Shown: one piece after another, positions 44,650 to 53,250 of the stretch
Layout of the letters: each line of letters opens with the position of its first letter
How positions within the stretch are numbered: position 1 is the stretch's first letter
Assembly (NCBI GenBank): GCA_019636475.1
Contig: JAHBXN010000004.1
Span: forward strand, 310,001-374,000
Source: Phycisphaerae bacterium
GTDB lineage: Bacteria; Planctomycetota; Phycisphaerae; UBA1845; UTPLA1
Length of the DNA stretch: 64,000 bases
Direction: 5' to 3'
Program-made: the position numbers and the translations under genes
The notes under the pieces: generated by a model
Told to the model about the DNA's origin: nothing
The model's database searches: none
The model's input: the letters and a program-made list of their open reading frames with translations, nothing else

Positions 44650-46257
44650 CTACTTGACCTGGATGATGGCCGTGAATTCCGCGGTCCGCCACTTCACCCT
44701 GAGGCGCACGCCCTTGGCGATGGCATCGGGGCTTAGCTCTTGTTCGAGCTGCCGAACATTGTCGATTCGCCGATCGTTGGCCTGAGTAATCGTATGGCCG
44801 GCGCGAATGCCCGCGGCAAATGCTTCGCTCGTGGGGTCGACATAAGTCACGACCGCGCCTGTCAGCATGTCTTCGTCCAGCTTGTATCGTTCCGCGAGCG
44901 CGGGTGACATCGTCGCCGCTTCCATGCCGATCAGATCGAACTTCACTCCGGATTCAGCAGTCGGTTCGGAGCCATCCGACGAGATCGGCTCGTTTCGCGG
45001 ACCGCGGCGGCGGGACTCGTTTCGGTTGGATTCCGGACGGTTCTTGTCGCCGGACTTGGGTTCGGATTCGGGCTTTAGCAAGTCGCGAAGTGCTCCGGTC
45101 GTTGAGAAGCCTTCAGGCTGCGCGCCGATCTTTACCTTCAGGGACCGGCGTTCGCCTTTTCGCCAGATGATCATGTCGACTGACTGATTCGGCTCGGATG
45201 TTGCAATGAAGTGTTGCAGTTCATCGGTGTTCATGACATCCGTGCCGTTGATGGAAAGAATGATGTCTTCCGGCTTCATCCCTGAGGCCGCGGCCGGGGA
45301 ACCCGAGCCTATTTGCTCCACAAGCACGCCGTGCGACTCATCAAGTCCATATGCCGATGCGACCTGCGGGTCCACCGATTTGATTCCAACTCCCAGATAG
45401 CCTCGAACGATTTTCTGGCCGGTCTTCAGCTTTGCGGCGATCGTCTGAACCACCTTCGACGGAATCGCGAATGCGACGCCTTGATTGCCACCTGATTCAG
45501 TCGCAATGGCCGTATTAATGCCGATGACTTCGCCGCGGGCGTTGATCAGCGGTCCGCCCGAATTGCCGGGGTTGATGGGCGCGTCGGTTTGAATCCAGTT
45601 TTGATAGTCGATATCGACCGCCACATTCGATCGGCCGATCGCGCTGACGATTCCGTGTGAGACGCTGTGGCCCAGCCGGAAGGGGCTGCCGATCGCAAGC
45701 ACAATGTTGCCGACCCGCAGCGCGGACGAGTCTCCGAACCGGGCGGGATGCACGCGATCCGCGTGGATCTTCAGAACGGCGATATCCGTCTTGGGATCCT
45801 TGCCGACGATTTCCGCGCGGTACCGCCTGCCGTCCGAGAGCATCACGCGAACCGCGTCGGCGTCTGCCACAACGTGATTGTTCGTGACGATGTAGCCGTC
45901 TTCGTCGACAATGACGCCGCTGCCGGTACCGGTGCTGGGTTCGGGCTGAAAATTGCGGCGGCCGAACAATTCCTGGAGTTGCTTGTTGACCGCGGTGTTC
46001 TCGCTGATGGCCTCAACGTAAACGACCGAGGGCTTCACTGCTTCGGCGATCACGCTGAAGGCGTGTGAGACCTGTTCCAGCGGCGCCAGTTCCTTCAGGT
46101 CGATCGACTGAAGGTGGTCGAGGTCGGCCTGAAGTCGGCCCTTCTCAACGGCATAGGACACACGACCGGGCAGGTCGAGGTGAATGGCCAAGGCCAGCAT
46201 GGCCACGGCCGTGATCGATGTCAGGACCAGATAGGGTAGACCGCGTCGATGTCGCAT
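44650..46257 (-). CDS. HtrA/DegQ-type periplasmic serine protease
   Basis: 535 residues from ATG 46257, with GGAGG upstream. A signal anchor (LPYLVLTSITAVAMLALAIH) places it on the outer side of the membrane. The trypsin-type domain has the full triad: His128 in TNNHVV, Asp158 in KTDIAVL and Ser233 in NPGNSGGPL, so it should cleave and refold misfolded envelope proteins. Two PDZ domains follow (about 300-390, GYLGVGIKSVDPQVASAYGL; about 440-535, LIGMEAATMSPALAERYKL), joined by a charged disordered linker (ESEPKSGDKNRPESNRNESR) that is longer than usual for DegQ. Divergently placed from the ACT gene; the lipoprotein gene lies behind it. Confidence 0.95.
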   Translation of the reverse strand: MRHRRGLPYLVLTSITAVAMLALAIHLDLPGRVSYAVEKGRLQADLDHLQSIDLKELAPLEQVSHAFSVIAEAVKPSVVYVEAISENTAVNKQLQELFGRRNFQPEPSTGTGSGVIVDEDGYIVTNNHVVADADAVRVMLSDGRRYRAEIVGKDPKTDIAVLKIHADRVHPARFGDSSALRVGNIVLAIGSPFRLGHSVSHGIVSAIGRSNVAVDIDYQNWIQTDAPINPGNSGGPLINARGEVIGINTAIATESGGNQGVAFAIPSKVVQTIAAKLKTGQKIVRGYLGVGIKSVDPQVASAYGLDESHGVLVEQIGSGSPAAASGMKPEDIILSINGTDVMNTDELQHFIATSEPNQSVDMIIWRKGERRSLKVKIGAQPEGFSTTGALRDLLKPESEPKSGDKNRPESNRNESRRRGPRNEPISSDGSEPTAESGVKFDLIGMEAATMSPALAERYKLDEDMLTGAVVTYVDPTSEAFAAGIRAGHTITQANDRRIDNVRQLEQELSPDAIAKGVRLRVKWRTAEFTAIIQVK

Positions 46258-46638
46258 GTCAGGTCAACCTCCATGGAATCAGCTTCGCTATGCGTTACTA
46301 CGCGAGCGAGCCTTCACTGGATTGATAATTAATAGGGGAGAGTCGCCGCCCGTGGTTTCTGATCTCGGCGCCGAGCTTGCAACCCCTGTACGGTTGCCCG
46401 GCGGCCTCGTCGAGGATTTCGGATCGGCGGCATCGGGCACGAGCATACAGCCTAAATCGGATTGAGGTGGTCAGAACCCCACGAGTTTCACAGCCTGCGC
46501 CCGCAGAGGCCAACCACTCCACAAGTCCGTATTATATTAACGCGTTATTATAGGATCGGTCACGGTTAATTCTTGACGATGGGTGGGGCCGAAATGTCGG
46601 ATCGGTCAGATCAAAACCGCTGGTTTCATGCCGGAAGG
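46258..46638. other. htrA upstream region with twin TATAAT motifs
   Basis: About 380 bp. On the minus strand, two perfect TATAAT hexamers occur at 46547-46552 and 46531-46536, in an AT-rich stretch around the palindrome TAACGCGTTA (46538-46547). Good -35 boxes are lacking, so promoter calls for htrA are tentative. Leader length would be about 270 nt. Confidence 0.4.
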
Positions 46639-47529
46639 CTAATTCACGACAACCAACTGTCCGACCGCATTGACCGTGACGGGATCGTTAACGCCATCAT
46701 CGATCACCGCGAACAGGTTGTATGTGTCTGATGGGACGGAATCGCCGTTTTCATCGACGAAATTGAACACGAACGATCCGCTTGCGCCGTTCTCGCTTAG
46801 GGGTTGCGCGCTGACCAGCGTGATCTCATTTCCGTTATTGTGATTGGTATCCAGATCAAGTTTGATTGAAACAAGGGCATCGGGGTTCTGTGGCCCGTTG
46901 TCCGTCCACATGATGGTGAAGGGCGTCGGAGCCGTCACAGTTACGTCGGCGTTACCTGGATCAGTGAACGACAAGGTCGGGACAGGCAGCGCGGTCGTGA
47001 CGACGATCGTCCCGTTTGTGCCGCGGTCAGCGTCGCGCGATTGAACCGTCCGGGTCTCACCATCCGGCGATTCGATGGTCGCGATGATGACGTAGGTCCC
47101 CACCCGAACGCCGGCCACGTCCCATTGGAAGATGTCGTTGTCGCCGTCAGCCAACGCATCGCGGCCTGATCCGGTCGTGCCGTCCCCGACGAGATGAATC
47201 GGATCGGCCGTGTCTTCGTCATCGATGTTACGTCGCTGTGCCGTGATGCGGACAACCGTGCCTTCGATGCTCGCGATGTCAGCCCATCGAATGGGGGTGA
47301 GCACGCCGGCCGACGCATTGACCTGCGCGTTGGGCTCCGCGATGGCGATTCCCAGTTTGATCGAGTTGTTGTTATTTTGATTTCCGAGCCCCAGCAGGGG
47401 GCCGAGAAAAAGATCAATCCCCGTGCAGCCGGACACAATCAGCGCGGCGACCGCGGTAAAGGTCGTCACGCGTCCCAACGAAATCCGGAAATTGACGTTT
47501 TGTTCGTTTGGTCGCGACGGCTTCTGCAT
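46639..47529 (-). CDS. lipoprotein with poly-Asn linker, function unknown
   Basis: 296 residues. The N-terminus carries a lipobox, VTTFTAVAALIVSGC, so Cys35 is the likely lipid-attached residue after cleavage. Shortly after comes LGLGNQNNNNSIKLG, a run of Asn. The rest is beta-rich with two Ig-like or fibronectin-like parts: one about 55-170 (ITAQRRNIDDEDTADPIHLV, DVAGVRVGTYVIIATIESPD) and one about 178-296 (PVPTLSFTDPGNADVTVTAP, TFNFVDENGDSVPSDTYNL). Strand spacing and Asp/Asn-rich loops suggest Ca2+ binding; this is inference. The family is not recognised. Codes on the minus strand with its promoter towards 47.6 kb. Confidence 0.75.
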   Translation of the reverse strand: MQKPSRPNEQNVNFRISLGRVTTFTAVAALIVSGCTGIDLFLGPLLGLGNQNNNNSIKLGIAIAEPNAQVNASAGVLTPIRWADIASIEGTVVRITAQRRNIDDEDTADPIHLVGDGTTGSGRDALADGDNDIFQWDVAGVRVGTYVIIATIESPDGETRTVQSRDADRGTNGTIVVTTALPVPTLSFTDPGNADVTVTAPTPFTIMWTDNGPQNPDALVSIKLDLDTNHNNGNEITLVSAQPLSENGASGSFVFNFVDENGDSVPSDTYNLFAVIDDGVNDPVTVNAVGQLVVVN

Positions 47530-47693
47530 GGAAACTCACTTACATCGACGGCCTGAAATTCAGATATCAGAGCACCCTTTTGTGCGATCAGATACACCCA
47601 TTGTAGGGCATCAGAATCGGACCGATCGCATTGTAATTCATCGTCGCCCCCGCGAAGCCGGCTCAAGTTCCGAATAAGAAAGGAGCGGTGCAG

Positions 47694-47801
47694 ATGTGCT
47701 GTGTCTTCTGTGTGCTGTTGCGCCGGGGCGGCACATTTTGCCGCCTGGGCGTACGGGAGCGGTCGAGCGATCGCATTGACCTCGGGTTTCCGGAAATCTA
47801 G
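47694..47801 (+). CDS. possible 35-residue cysteine-rich micro-protein
   Basis: ATG 47694 has a near-ideal ribosome site, AAGGAG at 47680-47685, and the frame encodes 35 residues beginning MCCVFCVLL with Cys at 2, 3, 6 and 16, then Arg/Gly-rich sequence to the TAG at 47799. It lies in the otherwise empty 510-bp divergent gap. No homologue is known to me; it may be a leader peptide for the downstream gene or a chance frame. Confidence 0.25.
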   Translation: MCCVFCVLLRRGGTFCRLGVRERSSDRIDLGFPEI

Positions 47802-47804
47802 ACT
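47776..47804 (+). promoter_or_regulatory. candidate promoter of the DsbA-like gene
   Basis: TTGACC (47776-47781, five of six), 17 bp, TAGACT (47799-47804, four of six), about 230 bp before the ATG at 48038. It overlaps the end of the possible micro-gene. Confidence 0.35.
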
Positions 47805-48037
47805 CCAAGCAATGCCGTTTTCAGCGATGGGTCATAAATAAATTTGCATCCGATCCCCGTCGGCGGGCACCAGGTGGCGGCATAAAATGGCATGAAAGTG
47901 TTCAATATTGCGATCCGCGACTTCAAGGCCAACCACGGTGGGCCACTTAATGAGCGGGTCTGAACACTGGTTCGCGGAGCGTGGGATCGCATTGATACCC
48001 GCATGAAACGCAGTAAATCTCGCATGAAAGGTGGATC

Positions 48038-48763
48038 ATGAGTCGAGTTCGCACGTCTTGTTCGCGCCGGAATATGATTGCACGCCGTTGGGTCGGCTCG
48101 TTCGCAAGGCTAACCTTCGCGGCGTTGGGATTCTTCGTCGTGTCAGGCATGGACAGTGCGTCGTGCAATGGTGGCCCGTCGGGAAACAATAACAATAACA
48201 ACAACAGCACGGGACAGAAGCCGAATGTCGATGCCTCGCGAGATCATATCCTCGTTGCGAACGGTGCGACGCCGACAATCACGGTCGTGGAATATGCCGA
48301 TTTGCAGTGTCCTGCCTGCGGGTCATTTGCACGAAATCACTTCGATCGGCTGGTTTCTGATTACGTCGATACCGGCAAAATTCGCTATGTCTACCGGCAT
48401 TATCCGCTGAACTCGCACCCCCGCGCGATTCCGCTCGCCGAAGCGGGTGAGTGCATCGCGAACGAGAGCGAAAGCGCCTTTTTCGCGTATGTTAAGGAGA
48501 TTTTCTCGGATCAGTCGGATTTGTCGGATGCACGCGCTCGCGAAATCGCGGATTCGCTTGGCATCGATCTCGATGCCTATGACGACTGCATCGCCGGAGA
48601 TTCGGAAATCCTTCGCGTGAACGAGGATCGCACGTCCGGCGACGCGCTCGGTGTGCAAGTTACGCCGACTTTCTTCGTCGAGGATGAACGAATCGGCCGT
48701 TCCGGCCAGACCCTGAATCAGATCGCCGAATCACTCTTCCAGGCGATCGATCGCCGTCTGTGA
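48038..48763 (+). CDS. exported DsbA-like thioredoxin-fold protein
   Basis: 241 residues. A basic start and hydrophobic segment (FARLTFAALGFFVVSGM) export it; the cleavage is followed by Cys43 and a run of seven Asn (residues 50-56). The thioredoxin-4/DsbA domain spans about 68-240: active-site Cys91-Pro-Ala-Cys94 in YADLQCPACGSF, cis-Pro in VQVTPTFFVED, and a helical insert between. It probably forms or shuffles disulfide bonds in secreted proteins. CPAC is a less common DsbA motif, as in BdbD/DsbA-like thiol oxidoreductases. No DsbB-type partner occurs in the window. Possible lipoprotein, but the lipobox is weak. Confidence 0.87.
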   Translation: MSRVRTSCSRRNMIARRWVGSFARLTFAALGFFVVSGMDSASCNGGPSGNNNNNNNSTGQKPNVDASRDHILVANGATPTITVVEYADLQCPACGSFARNHFDRLVSDYVDTGKIRYVYRHYPLNSHPRAIPLAEAGECIANESESAFFAYVKEIFSDQSDLSDARAREIADSLGIDLDAYDDCIAGDSEILRVNEDRTSGDALGVQVTPTFFVEDERIGRSGQTLNQIAESLFQAIDRRL

Positions 48764-48830
48764 GACAGAAGGCGCATTCCGCCACAATCTGGGTGGGGCG
48801 GGAGAACCGGCGGAGCGGCCGGGCCATTCG

Positions 48831-48856
48831 GCAATTCCTGCGCGGGTTGGAATTGC
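48831..48856 (+). other. hairpin after the DsbA-like gene
   Basis: Perfect 8-bp stem GCAATTCC / GGAATTGC with a 10-nt loop, 68 bp after the stop. A second short stem AAAACC/GGTTTT lies at 48861-48877. No proper T-run; terminator possible. Confidence 0.35.
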
Positions 48857-48877
48857 GGCAAAACCCGTCGTGGTTTT

Positions 48878-48908
48878 ACGCTGCTGACTTGACGCTGCTG
48901 ACTTGACG
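48878..48908 (+). repeat. two-copy 14-bp tandem repeat
   Basis: ACGCTGCTGACTTG occurs twice in direct succession (48878-48891 and 48892-48905), followed by ACG. Each copy carries TTGACG, so it duplicates a -35-like box upstream of the gene at 48984. Likely a slippage duplication. Confidence 0.85.
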
Positions 48909-48983
48909 GAGCTGCCGATTCGTGCCGATTGAGTTAGTTGACGGGCGCGCCGGGTCACGAGTCGCGGCGATTCGGCCGTTCGG

Positions 48984-49751
48984 ATGTCCCCTCGCTCAAT
49001 CGGAGTCTTTCGAGACATGGTGAATTTTCGCAGCCCAGTTGATGCTTCCTCGAATTCGTCCCTTGTCAGACATGAAACGCCATTGGGCGACGGCGCTCCG
49101 GTCGATGCTCGTTCAAGCCGGGTGCGTCGCGTTTTTCGCTCGTTTGGAACATGCATCGCGGCGTCGGTGAGTTGCGGGCTTCTTGCAGTGGGCGCGACTT
49201 CGTGCGGTCTCGACGCAATCGGGAACCTGACGTCCGCAACTTCTGATCTGGGGCCTGGCGGACAGATTATTCCGCGGGTACTCCGCATCGCGTTCATCAA
49301 CAACACGAACTTTCGTGCGATTTTCACCTTCGGCAGCTACGACCAGCTAAATCAAGAGACGATTCCGACCAATATCGGGCAGGTTCGGCTCGAAGCAAAC
49401 TCAACGAGTACGACGTTCACTCAGCCTTGCCGTCGGACCTTTTCGGTCGGCGGCGCGGAACTCATCCGGTTGATCAAGGAGAATCGCAACAGCCCGCAGG
49501 TGAACATCATTGATGAGCGCGCGTTGATTGTCGGCGTGAATTTCTCGGGGGCTGCGCTGGGGGATCCCTTGGAGGCGGAGCCGACGGAGGGAACGGCGAC
49601 CGGCAGCGTCAAGCTGGTTGGTGTTGACTACACCTGTGCCCGAAACGACATTCGGCAACAGACCGGCACGGGCCTGCTTGTCTTCACGTTCGAGCCCGAC
49701 GGGGCCGCACCCGGCGGCTTCCGAATCGACTACCAATTCTTCGAGCAGTGA
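48984..49751 (+). CDS. exported protein of unknown function
   Basis: 255 residues; the start may also be ATG 49018-frame neighbours, since 48984 lacks a clear ribosome site. A hydrophobic segment (FGTCIAASVSCGLLAVGATS) with Cys at the end suggests lipoprotein-like export, but the lipobox is poor. The mature part begins PRVLRIAFINNTNFRAIFTF and runs through QPCRRTFSVGGAELIRLIKE to VGVDYTCARNDIRQQTGTGL, beta-rich with two conserved-looking Cys that could pair. I have no family for it. It shares the export/Cys style of the two proteins nearby (46639 and 48038), so these may serve the envelope together. Confidence 0.6.
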   Translation: MSPRSIGVFRDMVNFRSPVDASSNSSLVRHETPLGDGAPVDARSSRVRRVFRSFGTCIAASVSCGLLAVGATSCGLDAIGNLTSATSDLGPGGQIIPRVLRIAFINNTNFRAIFTFGSYDQLNQETIPTNIGQVRLEANSTSTTFTQPCRRTFSVGGAELIRLIKENRNSPQVNIIDERALIVGVNFSGAALGDPLEAEPTEGTATGSVKLVGVDYTCARNDIRQQTGTGLLVFTFEPDGAAPGGFRIDYQFFEQ

Positions 49752-50267
49752 GGCCGCGCGTGGACCGGGCGCTGTTCCGACGACCGGCGCATCGGTCGCG
49801 GCGGCGACAGCGACAGTTTGTCTCAATTTCGAGACAAGAGCCTGACACATCACGATTGCTTCTCGTTCGTTGCTTCAGCGTCTTCCTGTGATTTGAGAAG
49901 CGACGGATCCCGCAATCGCGCGGCCTGGCGTTTCGATTTGGCTAAATGGCGAGCCGCGCTCCGGCTGCCTGGTCGAATTCAATTGATCGGGTCGCGGAAT
50001 CCTGTTTTCATTCGGATCGGGCCAGATTATGATGAGGGGGGTTGCGGGCGTCAGGCGATGTGTCCGGTGCGACGATCGGATTCAAATCGGGTTCTTCGCG
50101 GACTGCGAGGGTCCATGCGACTAATTGGACTGATTCTGGTCCACCGGAGCGACTGGTCGTCGTGTCGCATCGAGTCGTGTCGCTGACATCGGGTTCAATC
50201 ACGGTCACCGGGTCGCGCTTGTTTCCGGGCACTGATCGAGAGGCCTGAGCAATAGCATTCGATCAAT
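49752..50267. other. gap before the response-regulator gene
   Basis: About 515 bp. Open frames here lack features of coding sequence. One promoter-like site at 50005-50033 is listed separately. No terminator with T-run was found after 49751. Confidence 0.45.
50005..50033 (+). promoter_or_regulatory. candidate promoter of the response-regulator gene
   Basis: TTTTCA (50005-50010, four of six), 17 bp, TATGAT (50028-50033, five of six), about 235 bp before the start codon at 50268. Confidence 0.35.
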
Positions 50268-50933
50268 ATGAGTGAGCACATTTCGCCAAAGCCTACCGTG
50301 TTTTTCGTGGACGATGATGCCGACATTCGCGCACTCCTCGGCCAGATTGTCGCGACACGCGGGCTGGCGTCGGTCGGATTCGAGCGCGCTCAGGAATTTC
50401 TCGATGCATTCAAGCCAGGGGCCGCTGGGTGCCTTATTCTTGACATTCAGCTCCCGGGAATGAGCGGGCTGGAGCTTCAGCACGAACTACGCGTCCGCCG
50501 GATTGACATTCCGATCATCATTATTACAGGCGCTGGTGACATCGAGATGGCGCGGAACGCATTCAAGTCGGGCGTCGTGGACTTCGTGACGAAGCCGTTT
50601 CGTCCGGCCGAGTTGCTGGAATCGATTGATCGCGCGTTGGCGCGTGACGCGGAAAATCGGCGCGTTCGAGAGGTTGTCGTAGAGGCCGAGCGCCGGTTTT
50701 CAAAGCTCAGTGCTCGCGAACGCGAGGTGGTCGATCTTCTCGTGGCCGGCAAGAGCACGAAGGAAATTGCATATCACCTTTCGCTGAGCCCCAAGACCGT
50801 CGACGTTCATCGCGCCAACAGCATGCGAAAAATTGGTGTGGGTTCAATCGCGGAATTGGTGCACCTGGCGGTATCACTTGCACCCGGACAGTCGAAAACG
50901 GGGCCGCACCGGCCGACTCCTTCGAATTCTTAG
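50268..50933 (+). CDS. FixJ/NarL-type response regulator
   Basis: 221 residues. The receiver domain (about 9-125) has the acidic pair Asp15-Asp16 region in FFVDDDADI, phospho-acceptor Asp59 in LILDIQLPG, Thr87 in IITGAGD and Lys109 in VTKPF, so it should accept phosphate from a histidine kinase. The LuxR-type helix-turn-helix (about 142-205) contains LSAREREVVDLLVAGKSTKE and KTVDVHRANSMRKIG. Sequence is closest to FixJ/StyR-type regulators. No kinase is adjacent; its cognate must be elsewhere. Start 50268 has a weak ribosome site. The next small frame begins 3 bp after the stop. Confidence 0.92.
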   Translation: MSEHISPKPTVFFVDDDADIRALLGQIVATRGLASVGFERAQEFLDAFKPGAAGCLILDIQLPGMSGLELQHELRVRRIDIPIIIITGAGDIEMARNAFKSGVVDFVTKPFRPAELLESIDRALARDAENRRVREVVVEAERRFSKLSAREREVVDLLVAGKSTKEIAYHLSLSPKTVDVHRANSMRKIGVGSIAELVHLAVSLAPGQSKTGPHRPTPSNS

Positions 50934-50936
50934 CCC

Positions 50937-51125
50937 ATGACTGCTCGCCGACTGGCGGACACGCTTCGCAATGTGGGGTTGTGGGATGGTCGCGAGCTGA
51001 ATTATATCGAGGCCGAGGTTGGGGTACATCATGAAGACGGGTGGACGGCGCGGATGTTGGATGTCCTGCTGTTCGTTTGGACCGATCCAGCGGATCCGGA
51101 TGGGCCTTCGTCCGATTCGCGTTGA
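50937..51125 (+). CDS. possible small protein after the response regulator
   Basis: 62 residues beginning 3 bp after the regulator's stop, in a position that allows translational coupling. Sequence MTARRLADTLRNVGLWDGRE, then acidic (EAEVGVHHEDG) and a Pro/Asp-rich end. No family, signal peptide or motif. It could be a real short gene or chance. Confidence 0.35.
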   Translation: MTARRLADTLRNVGLWDGRELNYIEAEVGVHHEDGWTARMLDVLLFVWTDPADPDGPSSDSR

Positions 51126-51161
51126 TCGAGCGAAGCCGACCGGGTGAAAGTGAACGCAACC

Positions 51162-51677
51162 ATGTCCGACGTGCTACAGTCCATACGCCGTTTTCTCACG
51201 GAGAATCGGATCACCTTTCGCGAAGTGCATCATGGTCCGACGCGAACCAGCGAGGAATCCGCACGCGCGCGCGGCGAGCCCATCGAAATCGGCGGCAAGG
51301 CGCTCGTCGTGAAGGTGGGGGACCATTTTTTCGTTTTCGTCATGAGCGCCGCGCGAAAGCTTGATTCGGCGGCCCTTCGCGATCGCTTCAATGCGAAGAA
51401 GGCGCGATTTGCCACCCCCGACGAATTAAAGGCGCTCACGGGATTGACGCCAGGCTGCGTTCCGCCGTTCGGCCGTCCGATACTGCAATTTGATCTGTAT
51501 GTGGATGAGTCGATTACGCATAATGAGAGAATCGCGTTCAACGCCGGGAGCCTGACGGACTCGATCATCATGTCGGTCGCGGATTACCTGCGGGTTGCCC
51601 ATCCGGCGGGTTTTTTTTCGTTCAGCCTGCCCGGCGACGATACTGATTCGCGCAATGGTTCTCCGGCTGCATCATGA
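51162..51677 (+). CDS. YbaK/ProRS-associated deacylase-type protein
   Basis: 171 residues from ATG 51162 (GTG 51144 also possible). The YbaK/EbsC domain hydrolyses mischarged aminoacyl-tRNA; family members act in trans on Cys-, Ala- or related mischarged tRNAPro. Recognisable: IGGKALVVKVGDHFFVFVMS, the conserved Lys in KALV, ALTGLTPGCVPPFG (the GxxPG-like loop with Gly-Cys-Val-Pro-Pro), FDLYVDESITHNERIAFNAG, and LTDSIIMSVADYLRV. It is a single-domain protein with an acidic tail. Substrate tRNA or amino acid cannot be named. It stands after the small frame and converges on the GHMP kinase. Confidence 0.87.
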   Translation: MSDVLQSIRRFLTENRITFREVHHGPTRTSEESARARGEPIEIGGKALVVKVGDHFFVFVMSAARKLDSAALRDRFNAKKARFATPDELKALTGLTPGCVPPFGRPILQFDLYVDESITHNERIAFNAGSLTDSIIMSVADYLRVAHPAGFFSFSLPGDDTDSRNGSPAAS

Positions 51678-51770
51678 AAGCGCAGCAGTTGGGATTCAAC
51701 CGCGCGGTGACCCACCGGGCCCAACGAGCTGAAGGGTAATGCAACGGGTTTGTGAATGGTTGGGGCCGTA

Positions 51771-53204
51771 TCAGGTAGGGCTGACCGCAGCGGGGGACCG
51801 ATGTGCGTCAGATGCCGGCTGGGAGCGCGGCGTTTCGATTCGCATCGCCTCAAACACCGCAACGGCCTGTCCCGATGCCTGCGCCGCCTTTGCGACCGCA
51901 TCAGCGAGAGCGGCATCGGCCGCCGGATCATCGCGCATGAGGACGACCATTTCTCCGCCTTGACCGCCGGCGGTGACCTTGGCGCCGAAAAGGCCGGCAT
52001 CATGGCCCAACTCGCGTACGGCATTGACAAGACGATCCGTTTCGACGCCTCCGATACCGCAGCGTTGACTGTGGCTCCAATGTGAGGCGTACATGAGATC
52101 GCCCGCGGCGATCAGCGCTTCGGGTGACGTACTCCGCCGGGCACGAACAATATTGGTTGAGAAGTCGTGCACGCGGCGGTTTTCGTAGATGTGGTGTTCG
52201 GCTCTGGAGCGAATCTTGAAATAGTCCTTTGGTCCCGCGCCAGTTTCGGTGAGACCGCGGACCTCGCCGAACTTTGTCATAAATTGCTGCTGGGTGATTT
52301 TGGAGGGCATCCGGTCCCGGAATTTTTCAACGAATTCGCTGGGGGTGATGGACGCCAGACGCGTCGGCCGGCCGTCGATGGGCTGGCCGTCGAGCTTCTG
52401 GAGGTATTGGATGACGCGATGCCCCATTTCTGAGCAGACACGCGTTTCGATGAGGCGCTTCGTTGTCGTCGGGCGAGAGAGCCTGGTGGCGACCGCCTTG
52501 AATACAATTCCCTGGGGCAGTTCGAGCAAATCCCACGTTGCATTCGGATGGAAGGTCATTTGCAGGAGCGATCGTCTGGCGGGTGCGACGATCGCAGTCA
52601 TTGTTTTGCGAAGTTCGTGGAGGTTGAGCAAATCGCTGACGACGGAAGCCGCAGCCTGGGCGAGGCGCAGCGGGTCGATCTCCATCGCGTTGAGGTCGCG
52701 ATAGGCCACGGCAGCGGACGCGGCCTGCGAAGGCATGCGGCCGAGATCGGCATTGGCTGAGAAATCGTGCTCGATGAAGATCGCGAGGCCGGCTGACGGC
52801 GGGGGTGCGATTTCATCCGCGATCATGCGATGAATGGCGAGCAGCGTCGGCGCGGCCCACTCGGCATCTGCACAAAGCGCTTTGATTTTTTCGACATCGG
52901 CATTGAGGAACGCCGAAGCGGGAATCTCATGCTCGAGCGGTTCGTTATTGCGGCAGTCGGCATGTAGGGTGAGGTGAATGCGGTCGCGGGCGATGGGCCA
53001 GACGGCCGTGTGATGTGAGAGGGCGGTCGTCGCGGTGAGGACGAGGGAACCTGCGTCCTCGCCAATGCCGCCCATGACATCAAACACGCCCGGCGCTTTG
53101 GCGAAACCGACTCGCGTTCCGGCATTTGGCCGCTCGCGCATTGCGGCGTCGAGTCGTGCGGCGAAACCATTCGACGATGGATCGTGATCGCGTGAAGCGT
53201 TCAT
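51771..53204 (-). CDS. GHMP-family sugar kinase-like protein (L-arabinokinase/galactokinase group)
   Basis: 477 residues from ATG 53204 (TTG 53219 is an alternative). The N-terminal block AKAPGVFDVMGGIGEDAGSL resembles plant L-arabinokinase and galacturonokinase, which read DVMGGIADYSGS, more than galactokinase itself. The C-terminal GHMP motif LFGAKVTAGGQGGEMVVL is intact. The central ATP-binding motif, normally PxxxGLSSSAA, is degenerate: NADLGRMPSQAASAAVAY. So either the nucleotide is bound differently or the activity is lost. Predicted to phosphorylate a sugar at C1 if active. It follows the bifunctional-nuclease domain gene in the same orientation (46 bp). Confidence 0.82.
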   Translation of the reverse strand: MNASRDHDPSSNGFAARLDAAMRERPNAGTRVGFAKAPGVFDVMGGIGEDAGSLVLTATTALSHHTAVWPIARDRIHLTLHADCRNNEPLEHEIPASAFLNADVEKIKALCADAEWAAPTLLAIHRMIADEIAPPPSAGLAIFIEHDFSANADLGRMPSQAASAAVAYRDLNAMEIDPLRLAQAAASVVSDLLNLHELRKTMTAIVAPARRSLLQMTFHPNATWDLLELPQGIVFKAVATRLSRPTTTKRLIETRVCSEMGHRVIQYLQKLDGQPIDGRPTRLASITPSEFVEKFRDRMPSKITQQQFMTKFGEVRGLTETGAGPKDYFKIRSRAEHHIYENRRVHDFSTNIVRARRSTSPEALIAAGDLMYASHWSHSQRCGIGGVETDRLVNAVRELGHDAGLFGAKVTAGGQGGEMVVLMRDDPAADAALADAVAKAAQASGQAVAVFEAMRIETPRSQPASDAHRSPAAVSPT

Positions 53205-53250
53205 TTCTTGCTGGCTCAATCTATGAAAAATCGAAAGGCGGCCCCGAACA

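Noticed and set aside
50042-50248. 68-residue frame before the response regulator
   Set aside because: No ribosome site, no motif, and several overlapping frames of similar length exist here.
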